Assembly: GCF_001411555.2 (NCBI RefSeq)
Contig: NC_049902.1
Span: 8,935,985-8,999,984, forward strand
Direction of reading: 5' to 3'
Length of the DNA: 64,000 nt
Source: Juglans regia
Lineage: Eukaryota; Streptophyta; Magnoliopsida; Fagales; Juglandaceae
Below are positions 59,562 to 64,000 of the stretch, in pieces. Position numbers and translations under genes: made by a program. The notes under the pieces were generated by a model. It was not told the DNA's origin. It searched no databases and saw only the letters and a program-made list of their open reading frames with translations. Position 1 is the stretch's first letter, and each line of letters starts with the position of its first letter.

Positions 59562-62500
59562 CTACACCTTGACGTACTTATCCACATAGCCCTGCAAAAT
59601 ATGTTGGGAGAGTGGCTGAGAAGTATGAAAGATACAACTTCAAAGTATCATAGAAGTACATGGTTAAGCATAAGCCACTGTTTGCAGGCTCAAACTCCCC
59701 ACCACCACCTTAAGAAAATTTCTGCACACAGTTTCTACATAGAACCCTTCAATTTTATATAGACGTCTTGATCAACTCCATTCTCACAGATCCCGGAAAA
59801 AAAATTAGAATGGCCATGAAGCATTTCTTATGCAATTTCTTGTTTTTCTTGACAGAAAGATAGAGAAAGTTGAGGAATTGAATATTACTGGGAGCAATTA
59901 GCAACTTGTGTTAGTATGTTTACTATTATTTATAATAGCCTACTAGGCCATCTCTTCCTAGTTTGAAGTTTAGCCATTGCTAGGAGAAGGTTTAGCCATT
60001 CCTAGTTTTACAGCGACAAGTTATTGATAACCTCATGAGATAATAAAAAGGGGCAGGCCATCCACTAACGTCATGCCATGTGAAGAGTGAAGACCCATCA
60101 TCATATTTAAGAACACAAGGATTGGGCTGAGTTCGTAGCATCTATTTTCTTTTCAACAACAAATGCTTCATACATCTAAAGAGATAAAATCCATAAAAAC
60201 AACATGAGTATGGGTGGGCATGTAGAAGCCAGAAAAAGGATTTACCATCACAAGTTTGGTCAGTTTCCGCTGTGATGAATCAATATATTGATCTATCTTT
60301 GCCTGAGACTTGGGTACCTTGTGGCTCTTCATGGCTCCAGACACCTTATCAACAGTCTTCTTTACAATGGTCTTAAATGCCTCCTTGCTCATATTACCTT
60401 GTCGCCACGAAGGCTTAAGAACCTCTTTTACAAAATCAGCAACAGCAATCTTGAAAAGTTTCATCGATCGAGAATCTTTGCTCTTTTTGCTCTTCCCCGA
60501 GGACTTAATCTGATCAATCTCAATGTCACCCCCAGTTACGTTTGCTACATTAACAGGAGTACTTGGGCTCTCATTCTCAACAGCACCCACTTCTGCATCT
60601 GCAGTCTCACCATATTCATCATTGTCCAGAGATGTAGTTGAAGCAACAGCCCCAATCTCCTTATGCTTCTCTTCCACATCAGGCAGCTTGCGGGTCCCAC
60701 TGAACCTTAATATGGAGTCAGACTCACCAGTATGTTCTGGCTTTTGACCATGATCATCTCCCCTGAATGAATTCGATGCCGGTTCAATGCTGTCAAAAAG
60801 TGGGTCATACTGGTCGCCACCTGACCTAGGCAAAAGCTGCCCAATTGCTTTAGTGGAACTTGGTGAGAAAGTCATCTGGCTTGATCTGACATGGCCTACA
60901 CCTAGCCCATCAACAGGAACATGGCTCGGCTTGAAAGAACTATCAAATTTACTAGAGTAAGGTGCGTCCTTTTCTTGCTTGAATACACCAGAACTAAATT
61001 TGGAGCTCAGAGGCTGCTCAAAAGTAGATGCATAAGGATTATGATGAGCAGAAATTCTTGAACCCCCAAACTCAGGAAGTTGAGACGACTGATGCCCACC
61101 CAGAAGATCTGAAGGGTATCTGGACACCGAGCCAGTCTTTCCAGGCTCACCCAAAATTATATCAGTTGCAGGGTATTTCAAACCATATGGTGGCTGTTGG
61201 CTCTGTGAATAGGGAAGGCTCTGAGAAGATGACTTTATAAGTTCACCTGGAGGCAAACTGTCACCAGAAAAAGAATGCATTTTGTCTTTAAATAATTCTC
61301 GTGCAGAGGGCAGCATGTTGCCAGCAGCAAAGGAGCTTGAAGAGATTAAATCCTGGGCTGGAAGCTGTGGAAAGTGATTCTCTCTCATAAGATTAATGCC
61401 ACCATAAGGCTGACTAGGGTGGTTGCTCTTTGGCAGAGGGTTTGATCCCAAATCTTCTACATAAGGGAGTGGTTGATTAGGCCCCTGCCCTGGAGCACAG
61501 GCTTGAAGAGGAAATTCACTAACTCGTATATAAGCAGCCCTATCACTAGGGTAGATCCTTACGGAAGCCTGAGAACTATAAGGGAGCGAGGGGCTCTGCT
61601 GAAACTGTGAAGAAACACCTGGGGTGGCAGTTCCTGCATCACCAGTTGAATCATACAGTGGTCGTGGAGGGGGTGGCGGCAAGGAGGTCCAAGAAGAATT
61701 TGGGGGTACAGAATATTGGGAATGTTGTTTGGGTAGTGGAACTTGATAAGGATGAAAACTGTCCCCAGGAACAGATTCAAATGGAAAGGATGCACCCTGT
61801 GGTGTCAAGTCATCCTTCAGCAGCTGCACCGTATGGCCAGCATTTACACCTTGTGGGACAGGAGGAGGGTGCAACTCAGAAGGATGATGAGAAAACCCCA
61901 TACCAGAAATGCTATGAGATGACTCTTTGGGAGCCAGAGATTGCAATGAAGATTGTTCAGACGAAAGCGGCCGGCTGGTAGAGCTTGAGTCAGGCCATGG
62001 CTGAGTTGATGATTTCATATTTGGTAAAGGTTCACTTGTTGAGAATTTATTAGAAGCCAGGGATGTATGACCAGGTGATGAATCGGATATAGAAGAGTCA
62101 TGTATCAGCTGAGATGGGCGATCAGCATTTTGAACCCCTGTAATAGAAAGATTGTATTGACATTGCTGAGTCAATATATTTTTAATAAATGAATGTGCAT
62201 CTGGAGAAATATTACCTTGTAACTTTGGGATATCAGCATCACTTGCAGCTTGAGAGAGAAAACCATCCACTGACAAAGGCTGTTGAGAGTCCACTGTTAA
62301 CCGCCTGTTCTCAGCATCATGAATATTAGTAGTTTGCTGCTCTTGCTTTTCTTGAACAACTTGCATTTCCCACAATTCGGCAGCTACATCTCTAGAACTC
62401 TCATGGTTAATGATATTAGAATTAAAAATTGGGCCATCACTATCCGAAATACCAGATTTCCCAGCATCATTAAGAATATCTTCCCTTTTCCAACTGATAT

Positions 62501-63908
62501 TCCCATCTTTCGTAGCACCATGCACATCTTGATAGGGATGCAGCTCCTGGCTCTTCGATGCTTCGCGCTCATTATTAGATACATTTGCTGAGGTTTTATG
62601 GATGTCTTCACGAGTATTAGAGTTCCTCAAACTAGGAGGATCTTCTGGATACTGTCGTTTGCTCTTCTGGTACCTTGATCCACTGCTCCTGTCAGATTCA
62701 TGGTGCATATACCGACAGGATGCTCCACGGTAACACCTTCCTCTACGGAAGTCAAAGCATTCTGGAAGATGACCCTTCTGCCGCCTCACATTTTCAACGC
62801 TGACCTCACCTGCACGCCAGGATAGGGGAGACCTGCTCCTGCTTCTTCGATTCCTTGGAGACCAGCTGAAACATGGGATGTATTGACATTAAAGTTTTGA
62901 CAGCTTCTATGCCCCAGAAAGTTATGACATAAGTACAAAGTACGAGGTTACAAGTAAAGTAAAAGGCCTATTCTAAACACCAAACAGCAAGTAATCAGCC
63001 AATTACAGTGATCAAGTTGTATATAAAATGCACAAAATACCTGCGAGATCGGCTTCGCCTCTCCCTTCTTTTCCGGGTATGACTCCTCCTACCCCTGTCT
63101 ATAGGAGATTGGCTACAGCTCCTACTTCTTCCCCTCTTACTACGCCTCCGAGTGTGGCGGGAATCATCAGTGTCACTGTCAGTAGCATCATCCTTCACCA
63201 ATCTCCCAAATTCATCAACTTTTAAAGGTGTCGATTCAAGTTTCATGTTTTTCTCTTTATTTTTCTTTTGAGACATGGCACTCTTAGAAACATCAATACC
63301 AGTGCCTCCCAAGTCATCTTTTTCCAAGAGAGCCTCATGGGAAGCAAGATGGCTAATAGCCACTTGATTTTCATGATTATAATCAACGTGTTCATCAGTT
63401 GTCCCACTTGAGATAGATACTGTACCGGCATCCTTCACCACCTTTTGTGAATCTGAGGTAACTTCTGGAGCCTTATGGACAATGCTAGATTCAGAGTGCA
63501 GTCCAAACCCCTTTTCAGTCCCATAGAAACCCTTGGATACTACATCTGTCCCTAGATTATAACCAGAATCTCTATTGGAATTTATAGCAAGAGGTGTAAT
63601 TGATGGTGAAAGCGTTAGGGGACAACCATCTTCACAGTGGGGCTTATCATCATTTTCTGAACTGTCATCGGAAGCATAGCCTTGTAGAAGTCTGAATGGG
63701 CTGCCACCTTTGATTGGTTCACCAAAACACTTATCAGTAGGGATGGTTTCAGCTGCAGCAAAAGTCTTGGACGGAAGAATAAGCTCATTGGATAGAGGAG
63801 CACTAGATTTCTCTAAATTTCTGGCAATGGTATGCTCTGAAGCTCCAGCTGAACTCACAATTGGGATATAAATTGGCTTTCTGAATGTTGAGTTGTCAAG
63901 ATGAAGCC
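59562..63908 (-). CDS. CCCH zinc-finger, SR-rich nuclear protein (5' end outside window)
   Basis: Three exons in view: 63041-63908, 60246-62865 and a tiny last exon 59562-59591 encoding GYVDKYVKV. GT-AG borders and phases agree; an acceptor at 63909 shows that more exons lie to the right. The first exon in view ends in an RS/RR-rich region, continued as WSPRNRRSRSRSPLSWRAG. A CCCH finger follows: CFDFRRGRCYRGASCRYMHH, spacing C-x7-C-x5-C-x3-H. Then about 650 low-complexity residues rich in S, P, Q and H, and a conserved C-terminal helical region KLFKIAVADFVKEVLKPSW ... FKTIVKKTVDKVSGAMKS ... KLTKLVM. The layout resembles Arabidopsis C3H38-type proteins; the exact orthologue is uncertain. An RS domain with one CCCH finger suggests RNA binding or splicing in the nucleus (inference). 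Confidence 0.9.
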
Positions 63909-64000
63909 CTGAATAAAATATAATAATAATAAAGTCTGAACTTAGAGGAGGTGCAACCCAATGAAAGCTCATTCCATATCAATGAAAAAGAACAAGCTAG

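Overview
The window reads as nuclear DNA of a woody dicot. Genes are long, intron-rich and AT-biased, intron ends are GT/AG, and between them lies dense, nested transposon debris. A Tourist-like MITE carrying a TTTGGAT...GAGATGAGATGA signature recurs many times. From memory this repeat is common in walnut/hickory-type Fagales, so Juglandaceae is my best guess; that is inference, not proof. I see no bacterial features, rRNA, tRNA gene or CRISPR.

Three host genes are supported, all on the minus strand: a LONGIFOLIA/TRM-family gene (five coding exons, 12756-19343), an FCP1/NIF-like HAD phosphatase-family gene (six coding exons, 44841-48157, with probable untranslated exons reaching back to about 55.9 kb), and a CCCH zinc-finger/SR-rich gene (59562-63908) whose 5' end runs off the window. 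I assigned exon borders from splice sites and reading phase. Coding lengths are multiples of three for the two complete genes (1105 and 619 aa).

Layout. 1-4.2 kb: decayed Ty3/gypsy chromovirus (pol to 3' LTR) carrying a MITE and a processed eS26 ribosomal-protein retrocopy. 4.3-11.2 kb: a CACTA element (3-bp duplication AGT) with a broken TNP2 gene that is itself split by a 2.6-kb LTR flanked by GTATT. 12.7-20.3 kb: LONGIFOLIA gene with two MULE-type insertions in introns. 20.6-29.8 kb: AT-rich intergenic DNA with MITEs, a LINE RNase H scrap and possible LTR relics. 29.8-33.0 kb: three hAT-type elements, one of them carrying a broken copy of an LSU (RESPONSE TO LOW SULFUR) gene and itself hit by a second hAT. 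35.6-42.7 kb: a second chromovirus with both LTRs, into whose chromodomain a 2-kb hAT element has jumped. 44.8-55.9 kb: the FCP1-like gene, whose likely first intron hosts two TRIMs, a Tag1-like hAT element and SINEs. 59.5-64 kb: the CCCH gene.

The host genes show no functional linkage. The strongest novelty is the mobile DNA, where target-site duplications let the order of insertion be read directly, and the gene capture by a hAT element. I did not find a convincing undescribed multi-gene system.
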